This document shows positions 18,192 through 27,945 of a DNA stretch of 51,115 nucleotides, piece after piece. Each line of letters opens with the position of its first letter. The first letter of the stretch is position 1. The stretch spans positions 34,449 to 85,563 of the forward strand of contig JAAUZW010000004.1 in the NCBI GenBank assembly GCA_014804385.1. Reading direction: 5' to 3'. Both the position numbers and the translations under genes were made by a program. This stretch comes from Lachnospiraceae bacterium (GTDB taxonomy: Bacteria > Bacillota > Clostridia > Lachnospirales > Lachnospiraceae). The notes under the pieces are model-generated. The model made no database searches. It had not been told where the DNA came from and saw only the letters and a list, made by a program, of their open reading frames with translations.

Positions 18192-19912
18192 CTCTCATAG
18201 AGCTCGGCGTAAAAGCCTTTCTCTGCGAGCAATGTCTCGTGGTTCCCCTGTTCTATGATATTCCCGTCTTTCATGACAAGAATCACATCCGCCTCCCGTA
18301 TGGTGGATAGTCTGTGGGCTACGATAAAGCTGGTCCTGCCCTGCATCATGGTGGCAAATGCCTTCTGTATCCGGATCTCTGTGCGGGTGTCAATGGAGGA
18401 TGTGGCCTCGTCCAGGATCAGCATAGGCGGCAGACACAGCATGACTCTGGTGATACAAAGAAGCTGTTTCTGCCCTTGAGACAGACTTCCCCCATCTTCA
18501 CCGATCACCGTATCATATCCCTCGGAGAGCCGCTTAATAAAGCTGTGGGCATGGGAAGCCTTGGCGGCGGCAATGACCTCCTCCTCGGTGGCATCCGGCC
18601 TGCCCATCACAATATTATCCCGAATCGTACCTGCCTTCAACCAGGTCTCCTGCAATACCATGCCATAATTTTCCCGCAGACTCTTTCTGGTCACCTCCCG
18701 GATATCCGCCCCATCCACACAGATTTTCCCCTGATCCACATCATAGAAACGCATGAGCAGATTGATAACCGTGGTCTTGCCACAGCCTGTAGGCCCCACG
18801 ATCGCCACCCGCTGTCCGGGTTTCACGGACAGATTAAAATCCGTGATCAGCTTTTTATCCGGCACATAAGAAAAGTCCACATGGGAAAGCTCCACACGTC
18901 CTTCCACATTTTGCAGATGCAGCGCATCCGCAGGCTCCGGCGTCTGAGGCTCCTCCTCGATCAGCGCAAAGATCCGTGCCGCACAGGCAAGCGCATTTTG
19001 CAGTTCTGTCACCACACCGGAGATCTCATTGAAAGGCTTCGTATACTGGTTTGCATAAGAGAGGAAGCAGGACAACTGCCCCACACTGATGCCCCCGCGA
19101 ATGGCATAAACCGCTCCGATCACCGCCACGCCCGCATACACCAGATTGTTGACGAAACGGGTAGAAGGGTTCGTGAGGGAGGAAAAAAAGATAGCCCGCA
19201 AAGAACATGCCTCCAGTCTGCCGTTGATCTCATCAAACTGCTCCTGTGCCTCGTCTTCGTGGGAAAAAGCCTGCACCACCTTCTGATTTCCGATCATTTC
19301 CTCGATCAACGCCGTCTGTTCTCCTCTTGTCTCCGACTGAAGCTGAAACATGGTATAGGTTTTCTTTGCAATAAAGCCTGCGACAAAAAACGACAATGGT
19401 GTCACCAGCACAACGACACCCGTGACAGTTACATTGATACTGAGCATAAAGCCCAATGTTCCCAGAATCGTGATCACCCCGGTAAAGAACTGGGTAAATC
19501 CCATCAGCAGTCCATCCGCAAACTGATCCACATCCGCGATCACCCGGCTTACCACCTCACCGTAGGAATGTCCGTCAATATACCTTAACGGAAGGATCTC
19601 TATCTTGCGAAATGCCTCGTTGCGAATATCCTGCACGATCCGATAGGTCATTTTATTGTTGCACACATTCATGATCCACTGCGCTGCACTGGTGACAGCC
19701 ACGATCACTGCCATCTGCTTCAGAATGGCAAACACACCGGAGAAATCTACTCTTCCCTTATCGATCACCAAGTCTATGACTCTTCCGGTCAATATAGGAA
19801 AGTACAAGGTGAGAGCTACTGTCACGCTGGCCATGACAATAGAGGCCGCCAGATAGACCCAATACCTTCTGATATGGTGTAACACCTTGCCAAAGGTTTC
19901 CTTCTGTCCCAT
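18176..19912 (-). CDS. ABC exporter half-transporter (TMD-NBD)
   Basis: Walker A GPTGCGKTT, LSQGQKQLL signature, MLILDEATSSID; start at MGQKETFGKVLHHIRRYW. Confidence 0.95.
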   Translation of the reverse strand: MGQKETFGKVLHHIRRYWVYLAASIVMASVTVALTLYFPILTGRVIDLVIDKGRVDFSGVFAILKQMAVIVAVTSAAQWIMNVCNNKMTYRIVQDIRNEAFRKIEILPLRYIDGHSYGEVVSRVIADVDQFADGLLMGFTQFFTGVITILGTLGFMLSINVTVTGVVVLVTPLSFFVAGFIAKKTYTMFQLQSETRGEQTALIEEMIGNQKVVQAFSHEDEAQEQFDEINGRLEACSLRAIFFSSLTNPSTRFVNNLVYAGVAVIGAVYAIRGGISVGQLSCFLSYANQYTKPFNEISGVVTELQNALACAARIFALIEEEPQTPEPADALHLQNVEGRVELSHVDFSYVPDKKLITDFNLSVKPGQRVAIVGPTGCGKTTVINLLMRFYDVDQGKICVDGADIREVTRKSLRENYGMVLQETWLKAGTIRDNIVMGRPDATEEEVIAAAKASHAHSFIKRLSEGYDTVIGEDGGSLSQGQKQLLCITRVMLCLPPMLILDEATSSIDTRTEIRIQKAFATMMQGRTSFIVAHRLSTIREADVILVMKDGNIIEQGNHETLLAEKGFYAELYESQFAS

Positions 19913-20003
19913 TATTATATCCTCTCTTTTTTCATGTAGTCCAGCCGTGCCCATTCATAAGTTGTCTGTCGACAACCTATTTCATGTCGGGCGTCCGCCC
20001 TAT

Positions 20004-20068
20004 AAAATTGAATATACAAACTGTCTTATGTGAGCAAGCTCCCAACGCCATTTTGCATATTCAATTTT
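20004..20068. repeat. Inverted repeat between the two ABC half-transporter genes
   Basis: AAAATTGAATATACAAA ... TTTGCATATTCAATTTT; distal arm overlaps the stop codon of the upstream gene. Confidence 0.7.
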
Positions 20069-21821
20069 GCACGTCTGAACTTTTATCAAACTGCGAATAA
20101 TAAATCTCCTGATACACCTGACAGTCCTTCAGCAGCGTCTCATGTGTACCGCAGGCTGCCATCTCCCCATCCTCCAACACCACGATCTGATCCGCGTGCT
20201 GAATGGAAGAGGCCCGCTGAGATACAATAAACACTGTCGTATCCTTAAGCCCCTTTAACGCCATGCGAAGCGCCGCGTCCGTGGCGTAATCCAGAGCCGA
20301 TGCACTGTCGTCCAGAATCAATATCTCAGGCCTCCCCACCAGCGCTCTGGCAATGGTAAGACGTTGTCTCTGCCCGCCGGAGAAATTGCGGCCCTCCTGA
20401 GCCACCGGGGCATCCAGACCGCCCTCCTTCTCCTCCACAAAGGATTTCGCCTGAGCCATCGAAAGTGCTTCCCACAACTCTGCATCCGTGGCATTCTCCT
20501 TGCCCCACATAAGATTTTCCCGGATCGTCCCCCGGAAGAGCACTGCCCGCTGGGGCACCACGCCGATCTTCCCCCTGAGAGTCTCCATTCCATATTCCTT
20601 CACATCCCTGCCGTTCACACGCACCGTTCCCTGTGTGGCATCATAAAACCGGGGAATCATATTCACCAGCGAGGATTTACCCGAGCCCGTACCACCTATG
20701 ATACCGACCGTCTGTCCTCTGCCCACCCGGATATCGATGTCTGAGAGAGATTCCGCCCCTGCGCCCGCGTAGGTCAGATGCACATGGTCGAACTCCACAG
20801 CCGGCTCTTGTCCCGCCGTCCGACCGTTGTTTTCTGTTTCCGAACCGCCGTCTTTTGTCAGATGTTCCCACTGCATAGAGTTCTTTACCTCAAAGATGGC
20901 CTCGATCCGGTTGGCACAGGCCAGCGCCTTGGTGATGGTGATGATCAGATTGGCCAGCTTGATCAGTTCCACCAGAATCTGAGACATATAGTTGACCAGC
21001 GCCACCACCTGTCCCTGGGTAATGCTGCCTTCCTCCACCCGAACCGCTCCCGTATAAAGCAGAAGGATGGTTGCAACGTTGATGATAATATATGTGACCG
21101 GATTGGTCAACGCAGATATTCTTCCCACAAAAAGCTGCAGATTGGCAAGCGTATCATTCTTCTGCTCGAATCCCGCTATCTCCTCTTCCTCCTTGTGAAA
21201 TGCGCGGATCACACGGGCTCCCGTCAGGTTTTCGCGGGTAGCGCCGAGCACTGCGTCCAATCCCGCCTGTACATTTCGATACATGGGCATAGTGATCGCC
21301 GTGATCCCACAGACCACGATGGCAAGAAGCGGTATCGTCACCACAAAGAGAAATGCCGCCTTCACATCGATCGTAAAAGCCATGATCATGGCCCCGAACA
21401 CGATAAAAGGCGAGCGGAGAAAGAGCCGCAGCACCATGTTGACGCCGTTTTGCACCTGGTTCACATCCGAGGTCATGCGTGTTATCATAGTCGAGGTGCC
21501 CAGCGTATCTATCTCCGTAAAGGAAAGACTCTGGATATGGGCAAAAAGCGCCGATTTCAGCTTGGCGGAAAATCCCACCGCCGCCCTGGCTGCAAAATAC
21601 TGCGCCGTGATAGAGCAGACCAGTCCGATCAATCCCAGCGCCACCAAAAGCCCGCCCATTTTCAGTACATAGAGGGTATCCCCATTTTTAATTCCCCGGT
21701 CAATGACCGCTGCCATAACCAGCGGCACAAACAACTCAAAGGTCGCCTCCAGCATTTTAAAGAGCGGTGCAAAAACCGTTTCTTTTTTATAATCTTTCAG
21801 GTAAACCAGCAATCCTCTCAT
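20061..21821 (-). CDS. ABC exporter half-transporter (TMD-NBD)
   Basis: GGTGSGKSSLVNMIPRFYD, FSGGQRQRLTIARALVGRPEILILDDSASALD. Confidence 0.95.
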   Translation of the reverse strand: MRGLLVYLKDYKKETVFAPLFKMLEATFELFVPLVMAAVIDRGIKNGDTLYVLKMGGLLVALGLIGLVCSITAQYFAARAAVGFSAKLKSALFAHIQSLSFTEIDTLGTSTMITRMTSDVNQVQNGVNMVLRLFLRSPFIVFGAMIMAFTIDVKAAFLFVVTIPLLAIVVCGITAITMPMYRNVQAGLDAVLGATRENLTGARVIRAFHKEEEEIAGFEQKNDTLANLQLFVGRISALTNPVTYIIINVATILLLYTGAVRVEEGSITQGQVVALVNYMSQILVELIKLANLIITITKALACANRIEAIFEVKNSMQWEHLTKDGGSETENNGRTAGQEPAVEFDHVHLTYAGAGAESLSDIDIRVGRGQTVGIIGGTGSGKSSLVNMIPRFYDATQGTVRVNGRDVKEYGMETLRGKIGVVPQRAVLFRGTIRENLMWGKENATDAELWEALSMAQAKSFVEEKEGGLDAPVAQEGRNFSGGQRQRLTIARALVGRPEILILDDSASALDYATDAALRMALKGLKDTTVFIVSQRASSIQHADQIVVLEDGEMAACGTHETLLKDCQVYQEIYYSQFDKSSDVQN

Positions 21822-21881
21822 AATGACAAACCGTACTCCTTCTTTGCGTCTCTACAAAGACATCTATAGAGACATCTAATC

Positions 21882-21998
21882 GAGTAGGAAAGTTTTTCTC
21901 CCTGCTCGCCGTGCGACCCGTAAACCACTTTAGTGGCATACCACCCATGCACGGGTCCGCGCATATATACAGACAGCAGTCCTGTATAGGAACTGCTG
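21882..21998 (-). other. Candidate structured leader of the ABC exporter operon (three stem-loops)
   Basis: GAGTAGG/CCTGCTC (21882-21907), GACCCGT/ACGGGTC (21915-21957, with internal CCAC-TTTA-GTGG), CAGCAGT/ACTGCTG (21974-21998). Confidence 0.45.
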
Positions 21999-22054
21999 CC
22001 TTGTTTATGTCTTGTATCTGCTGTACACCACTCGAAAAAACTTACCTCTGCTCA

Positions 22055-23140
22055 CTATTGTATATATTCATCTGTCTGAGCCTGAATCTCTTCGCTGATC
22101 TGCTTTACCGCTGTGGAAGGTTCGTAGCTCTCCTCCGGGTAGAGCACCTGATGAAGCTGTCTCACATTTTCCTCCAGATCCCTCGGGACCACGCAGCTTC
22201 CTTTGCTGCCCACATTGGCACCGGCTCTTCCTCCCTCAAAGGGAAATCCATCGCTCTCCGTCACCTTGTAGCCTGCCACACTGCTGAGAACACTTAAAAT
22301 CTCATTCACCTTTAAGGAAGTCTCCACCTGAGGCAGCACGGCGTTGACCATATCAGTCAGTGCGCTCACGGATGCTCCTCTCGCCTTCTCCATCATAGCA
22401 GCGAGCACCTCTCTCTGCCGCTGTGCCCGACGGAAATCATCACCCTTCGTGTAACGGATACGACAATAGGCCGTGGCCTGCATCCCGTTCAAGAGCTGTC
22501 TTCCGCTGTGCTCTACCGGTGTATAGTCCACGCCCAGCTCCTCCGCCATACAGAGCTGATAGTTATTCAAATGGGTGATCTCTGCGTCCGTCACTTCCAT
22601 CTCTATCCCGCCCAGTGCATCGACCGCATCGATCAATCCGGAAAAGCCGACGGTCACATAGTCTGTGATGTCCAAATCCAGATTCATGTTGAGCATATTG
22701 ATCGCCTGCTCCGGACCGCCCTGTGCATAGGCTGTATTGCATTTATTATAACTGTCGTTACTCAGGTTTAAATAAGTGTCCCGAAAAACCGAGATCAGCT
22801 TGATCTCCTGCGTATCCTGATTGATGCTGGCGATTATAATGGTATCGCTTCGAGTGCCCTTGCCCAATTCCCCGTTTCTGGCATCCACACCAAAAAGTGC
22901 AATGTTGCGATATCCTTTCGCCGGTTCTTTTTCTTTTGCCTCTGCCTGCTTTACGTTAGTGGTCTTTTTCTGAACAATCTCCTCATTGATACGGATATTG
23001 TCTTCATCAATGTCCTTGCGGTTTACTTCACTGGTCATGGTGATGACTACATACATCACGCCAATCGCGATGAACAGGACACAAACCTCCACGATCAGGA
23101 GCGGAACACTCCCTCGAAAGCCGTGCTTTTTCTTATCCAT
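22055..23140 (-). CDS. LytR-CpsA-Psr (LCP) family protein
   Basis: NIALFGVDARNGELGKGTRSDTIIIASINQDTQEIKLISVFRDTYLNL...GGIEMEV...QRQREVLAAM. Confidence 0.93.
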   Translation of the reverse strand: MDKKKHGFRGSVPLLIVEVCVLFIAIGVMYVVITMTSEVNRKDIDEDNIRINEEIVQKKTTNVKQAEAKEKEPAKGYRNIALFGVDARNGELGKGTRSDTIIIASINQDTQEIKLISVFRDTYLNLSNDSYNKCNTAYAQGGPEQAINMLNMNLDLDITDYVTVGFSGLIDAVDALGGIEMEVTDAEITHLNNYQLCMAEELGVDYTPVEHSGRQLLNGMQATAYCRIRYTKGDDFRRAQRQREVLAAMMEKARGASVSALTDMVNAVLPQVETSLKVNEILSVLSSVAGYKVTESDGFPFEGGRAGANVGSKGSCVVPRDLEENVRQLHQVLYPEESYEPSTAVKQISEEIQAQTDEYIQ

Positions 23141-23217
23141 ACTGACTCCTTTGTCAGATCCTAGTTCCCCTTTGTATTGCAGATCATCTAAAGAAATATA
23201 TTATCATAAAAACCTCT

Positions 23218-24582
23218 TTAAATCAAGTCGATGGCATCCCGCACCGTCCCCACACCGATGACCTGCATCCCCGCCGGCGGCTTGATCTGTCCCACGTTGA
23301 CTTTTGGCAGGATGCAGGTAGTAAAGCCAAGCTTGGCCGCCTCCGCCACTCTCTGTGCAGCCATAGAGACGCCTCGCACCTCACCGCTTAAGCCGATCTC
23401 TCCAAAAACGATGGTCTTATCGTCGATCACCCGGTTCTTAAAGCTGGACGCCACCGCCATGGCGACTCCGAGATCAATAGCCGGTTCCACGATCCGCATA
23501 CCACCGGCCAGATTCACATAGGCATCACAGTCAGACATCTGCAGATTCAAACGCTTCTCCAACACCGCCATCAACAGATTCAATCTGTTAAAATCCATGC
23601 CGATGGCCTGCCGTCTGGGTATGCCGAAATTGCTGTGACAGACCAATGCCTGAATTTCCAGCAGGATAGGCCGGGTTCCCTCCATCGAACAGGACACTAC
23701 GGAGCCACTGGCTCCCTCCGGCTTCCCGCTCAACATAAATTCCGAGGCATTCTTCACCTCCGAAAGGCCCTCCTCCTTCATCTCAAAGACACCGATCTCA
23801 TTGGTTGAGCCAAATCGGTTCTTCACCCCCCGCAGAATCCGGTAAGAGGCATGTCTGTCCCCCTCGAAGTATAACACGGTATCCACCATATGCTCTAAAA
23901 CCCTGGGACCCGCCACTGTACCCTCCTTGGTCACATGGCCCACGATAAAGATAGACACCCCCAGTCCCTTGGCAAGCTGCATGAGTACATTCGTGGATTC
24001 CCGCACCTGGGAAATGCTGCCCGGGGCAGAGGATATCTCCTCGTGATACATGGTCTGAATAGAATCAATGACAGCCACCTCCGGCATCTGCTTGCGGATG
24101 GTCTGCTCCACCGTCTCCAGACTGGTCTCACACAAAAGAAGAAGATTGTCCGAAAAGTCTCCGATCCGATTGGCACGCAGCTTGATCTGCTGCAGGGACT
24201 CCTCTCCGGAAATATAGAGGAGCTTGTGACCATCCGCCGCCATATGCCTGCACACCTGCAGGAGAAGGGTAGATTTGCCAATCCCCGGATCGCCTCCCAC
24301 CAATGTGAGGGACCCAGGCACGATCCCGCCGCCAAGCACTCTGTCAAGCTCCGCCATATGGGTGGTCATGCGTTCTTTTTCGCCAAGATCCACCTCTCCC
24401 AGGCTCACCGGCTCTGCGTCCTTCCTTCCCGTCGTATTACCCCGTGCACCGCTGCTCTTTCCCGGTACCTTTTCCTCCACCATCGTATTCCATTCTCTGC
24501 AGCCGGGACACTGTCCCATCCATTTGGAGGACTCATAGCCACAGTTTTGACAAAAAAATACCGTTGTTTTTCCCTTAGCCAT
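23218..24582 (-). CDS. radA: DNA repair protein RadA
   Basis: FFCQNCGYESSKWMGQCPGCREWNTMVEE zinc motif; GGDPGIGKSTLLLQ Walker A; KNRFGSTNEIGVFEM. Confidence 0.97.
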   Translation of the reverse strand: MAKGKTTVFFCQNCGYESSKWMGQCPGCREWNTMVEEKVPGKSSGARGNTTGRKDAEPVSLGEVDLGEKERMTTHMAELDRVLGGGIVPGSLTLVGGDPGIGKSTLLLQVCRHMAADGHKLLYISGEESLQQIKLRANRIGDFSDNLLLLCETSLETVEQTIRKQMPEVAVIDSIQTMYHEEISSAPGSISQVRESTNVLMQLAKGLGVSIFIVGHVTKEGTVAGPRVLEHMVDTVLYFEGDRHASYRILRGVKNRFGSTNEIGVFEMKEEGLSEVKNASEFMLSGKPEGASGSVVSCSMEGTRPILLEIQALVCHSNFGIPRRQAIGMDFNRLNLLMAVLEKRLNLQMSDCDAYVNLAGGMRIVEPAIDLGVAMAVASSFKNRVIDDKTIVFGEIGLSGEVRGVSMAAQRVAEAAKLGFTTCILPKVNVGQIKPPAGMQVIGVGTVRDAIDLI

Positions 24583-24668
24583 CGGTTTTCTCCTATCATT
24601 TAAAAAGAAAGGGCCTTTCGACCGAATGTGACACTCATGTCAGTCAAAAAGCCCTGTCTGTCAGACAC

Positions 24669-25079
24669 TTACTTTACAATCTTTACTTCTGCTACCCCTA
24701 CGCTTGCAAGCTCCACACTGATATTCAGCTTTCCGCTCAAATTCGTCTTCATCTCTCCCACATTAGCGCCGTTTACATAGACCTTATACACCGTGTCCTC
24801 CTCGAGTCCCACCGTGATCTGTGCATCCTCACTGCCCTCCACCTGGAAGGTGACGCCGTTTTCCGTCTCCGAAAAGCCGTTTACACTGGTTCCCGGCTCC
24901 GACTCATAGGCAAACATACCGTTTTTCTCCAGTTTTGTCAGTTCCTTAAAAGTCTTCACCTTGTACAGATTACCGCCATGCTCGTAATCCTCCAGCTTCG
25001 CCTTGGAAGCAAGCATGTGATTGCCAAAACTGATCGTTCCGTCGCCCTCCGCGCGCAGCAATTCCTCTACTACAGCCAT
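24669..25079 (-). CDS. Conserved small protein of the type sometimes annotated 'endosialidase' in Lachnospiraceae
   Basis: MAVVEELLRAEGDGTISFGNHMLASKAKLEDYEHGGNLYKVKTFKELTKLEKNGMFAYESEPGTSV; family name from memory. Confidence 0.6.
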   Translation of the reverse strand: MAVVEELLRAEGDGTISFGNHMLASKAKLEDYEHGGNLYKVKTFKELTKLEKNGMFAYESEPGTSVNGFSETENGVTFQVEGSEDAQITVGLEEDTVYKVYVNGANVGEMKTNLSGKLNISVELASVGVAEVKIVK

Positions 25080-25098
25080 TATCCTTTCCTCCTATGTT

Positions 25099-27552
25099 CT
25101 ATTCTCCTACTGCTTTAACCGTAAAGGTTATCTTTTTGTTCTTAAGTCCCACAGAGACCTTGTCGCCGCCCTTCACTTTTCCGGCCAGAATCTCCTCCGC
25201 CAGCGCATCTTCAATCTCTGACTGGATCGCCCGCTTCATTGGCCTTGCACCCATTTTAACATCCATATGCTTCTCGATCAGATGCTCCTTTACCGAGGAA
25301 GTGATCACCAGATCGATATTCATCTGCTCTCTGCAGCGCTTCGTCAGGTTTTGGGAAAGAAGGGTTACGATCGCCTTCATATCCTCTTTATTCAAGGGAT
25401 GGAATACCATGATCTCATCGATTCTGTTGATGAATTCCGGCTTAAAGAGGCGTTTTACCTCCTCCATCACTTTGCCTTTCATTTTATCATAACTCTGCTT
25501 TTCCGTCTCCGCCGCGCCAAATCCCAGATTTTTGGGATCGATGATCCGCTGTGCACCCGCATTCGAGGTCATGATCAGGATGGTGTTCTTAAAGCTCACC
25601 TTCCGACCCTTGGAGTCAGTGATGTGCCCGTCGTCAAGCACCTGCAGAAGTACATTAAACACGTCCGGATGCGCCTTTTCTATCTCGTCAAAAAGTACCA
25701 CGGAGTAGGGATTCCTGCGCACCTTCTCGGAGAGCTGTCCCCCCTCCTCAAATCCCACATATCCCGGAGGCGATCCGATCATCTTGGACACCGAATGCCC
25801 CTCCATGTACTCTGACATATCTACTCTTATCAAGGCATTCTCAGAACCGAACATAGCCTCCGCCAATGCCTTTGACAATTCGGTCTTGCCCACGCCCGTA
25901 GGTCCCAGAAACAGGAAAGAACCGATGGGACGATTAGGATCCTGCAATCCCACTCTTCCCCGGCGCATGGCCTTCGCCACAGCCACCACAGCCTCATCCT
26001 GACCGATCACTCTCCTGTGCAGGATAGATTCCAGCTTTAGAAGCCTCTCGCTCTCTTTTTCCGCCAGCTTCTTCACCGGGATCTTCGTCCACAGTGCCAC
26101 CACCTCGGCGATCTCGTTCTCTCCCACCACATAGGCGCGATTCTGTTCCGCCTGCTCCAGCTTCTTGACCAGGCGCTCATATTTCTTAATGCAGCTCTCC
26201 TGCTTCTTTTTCAGTTCCGCCGCCTGCGTAAATGCCTCCATGCGGATCGACCGTTCGATCTGCAGATCTATCTTTTCTATCTCTTCAGACAGCTCCTGCA
26301 GCTTATCGGGCTGTTTCGTCACGTGAAGCCGCACCGCAGCCGAAGCCTCATCGATCAGATCGATCGCCTTATCCGGCAGATTTCTGTCATTGATATAGCG
26401 GGCCGACAGAGCCACCGCCGCACTGATTGCTTCCGGCGTGATGGTAACCCTGTGATGCTCCTCATATTTATGGGCAATCCCCCGCAGGATATTTTCTGTC
26501 TCCTCAATGGTCGGCTCCTCCACCGTCACCGGGTGGAAACGTCTCTCCAGAGCGGCGTCCTTCTCCACATACTTGCGATACTCTGCGATGGTGGTAGCGC
26601 CGATCAGTTGGATTTCTCCCCTTGCCAGAGACGGTTTTAAGATGTTGGACGCGTCTATCGCTCCCTCCGCGCCTCCTGCGCCGATGATGGTGTGCATCTC
26701 ATCCAAAAAGAGAATGATATTGCCGTCCTCGATCACCTCTTTGATCACCTTTTTGATACGCTCCTCGAATTCGCCGCGGTATTTACTGCCGGCTACCATA
26801 CCCGAGAGATCCAGCGTTAAAAGTCTCTTATTCTGTACGGTAAAGGGTACATCACCCGTCACGATCCTGGCGGCAAGTCCCTCCACCACAGCCGTCTTAC
26901 CTACGCCCGGTTCTCCCACCAGACAGGGATTGTTTTTCGTGCGCCGGCTTAAGATCTGGACGACTCTGGTGATTTCCTCCTCCCTGCCGATCACGGGATC
27001 CAGTTTCCCCTCTCTGGCAAGCGCTGTCAGATCCCTGCTGTAATGATCCAGCGTAGAAGTATTTCCCTTTTTCTTGTTCTGCTTTCTACCCAGATCTTCC
27101 TTGTAAAGCGCACCGTCCTCTCCCATGGCTACCAGCACATCCACATAGAGCTTCTGTACCGAAATACCCATGGTGTTCAAGAGCCTGACCGCCACATTCT
27201 CCCCTTCCTTCAGAAGGGCCAGCAGAATATGCTCCGTCCCAGTTCTCTCACTGTGAAATCTGTCCGCCTGCCTGTGTGCCTCCTCCAAGATGGCCTGTGC
27301 CCGAGGCGAATAACCATCTCTCTCCGCAATCAGCACAGAAGTCTCCGGCACGATCAGATCTTTGATCATCTCTTTTAACTGCACGACATCCACGCCATTA
27401 TTTAAGAGCACTGTGGCCGCAACGCCCGTATTTTCCCGCAAAAGACCCAGCAGTATGTGCTCGCTTCCCACATAACTCTGACGCAGGCTTCTGGCAGCCC
27501 GCTCCGCAAGCATCAGAGCTGCCTTTGCCTTATCTGTAAATTGTGGCTGCAT
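25099..27552 (-). CDS. clpC: ClpC-type AAA+ ATPase
   Basis: Clp-N repeats (MQPQFTDKAKAALMLAERAARSLRQSYVGSEHILLGLLREN), two Walker A motifs (GEPGVGKTAVVEG, GPTGVGKTELSKA). Confidence 0.96.
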   Translation of the reverse strand: MQPQFTDKAKAALMLAERAARSLRQSYVGSEHILLGLLRENTGVAATVLLNNGVDVVQLKEMIKDLIVPETSVLIAERDGYSPRAQAILEEAHRQADRFHSERTGTEHILLALLKEGENVAVRLLNTMGISVQKLYVDVLVAMGEDGALYKEDLGRKQNKKKGNTSTLDHYSRDLTALAREGKLDPVIGREEEITRVVQILSRRTKNNPCLVGEPGVGKTAVVEGLAARIVTGDVPFTVQNKRLLTLDLSGMVAGSKYRGEFEERIKKVIKEVIEDGNIILFLDEMHTIIGAGGAEGAIDASNILKPSLARGEIQLIGATTIAEYRKYVEKDAALERRFHPVTVEEPTIEETENILRGIAHKYEEHHRVTITPEAISAAVALSARYINDRNLPDKAIDLIDEASAAVRLHVTKQPDKLQELSEEIEKIDLQIERSIRMEAFTQAAELKKKQESCIKKYERLVKKLEQAEQNRAYVVGENEIAEVVALWTKIPVKKLAEKESERLLKLESILHRRVIGQDEAVVAVAKAMRRGRVGLQDPNRPIGSFLFLGPTGVGKTELSKALAEAMFGSENALIRVDMSEYMEGHSVSKMIGSPPGYVGFEEGGQLSEKVRRNPYSVVLFDEIEKAHPDVFNVLLQVLDDGHITDSKGRKVSFKNTILIMTSNAGAQRIIDPKNLGFGAAETEKQSYDKMKGKVMEEVKRLFKPEFINRIDEIMVFHPLNKEDMKAIVTLLSQNLTKRCREQMNIDLVITSSVKEHLIEKHMDVKMGARPMKRAIQSEIEDALAEEILAGKVKGGDKVSVGLKNKKITFTVKAVGE

Positions 27553-27935
27553 TAACCTTCCATTCCTTTCCCATATTCCTCATAAATCTCATCTATAAGA
27601 GCATGGACTTCTTCACCGGAAATATTCTTACAACTCGCCTTCGCCAAAGTAACCAGCAGATCCTCTCTGATCTCCTCCAGCGCACGCATCCTGTCAATAT
27701 CCACGGCCACCATCACGCCCCGCCTGCGGTCCACCTTGACATAGCCCTCCTGTTTCAAGACAGTGTATGCCTTATTGACCGTATGCATATTGATGCCGAT
27801 ACTGTCCGCCAGCTGCCTGACGGAGGGAAGCATATCCCCCTCCTGAAGCCGCGAGGCCGCGATTCCCATGATGATTTGATCCCGCAGCTGCATATAGATC
27901 GCCTGATCACTGTTAAAGTCTATCTCGATAAACAT
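27552..27935 (-). CDS. GntR-family (short, YtrA-like) regulator
   Basis: MFIEIDFNSDQAIYMQLRDQIIMGIAASRLQEGDMLPSVRQLADSIGINMHTVNKAYTVLKQEGYV; TAATG stop/start overlap with clpC. Confidence 0.88.
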   Translation of the reverse strand: MFIEIDFNSDQAIYMQLRDQIIMGIAASRLQEGDMLPSVRQLADSIGINMHTVNKAYTVLKQEGYVKVDRRRGVMVAVDIDRMRALEEIREDLLVTLAKASCKNISGEEVHALIDEIYEEYGKGMEG

Positions 27936-27945
27936 ATTTTCCTCA

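Noticed and set aside
18314-19588. 424-aa plus-strand ORF
   Set aside because: Antisense to a clear ABC exporter gene; His/Arg-rich composition typical of a shadow frame.
20778-21869. 363-aa plus-strand ORF
   Set aside because: Antisense to the second ABC exporter; no recognisable motif and low-quality composition.
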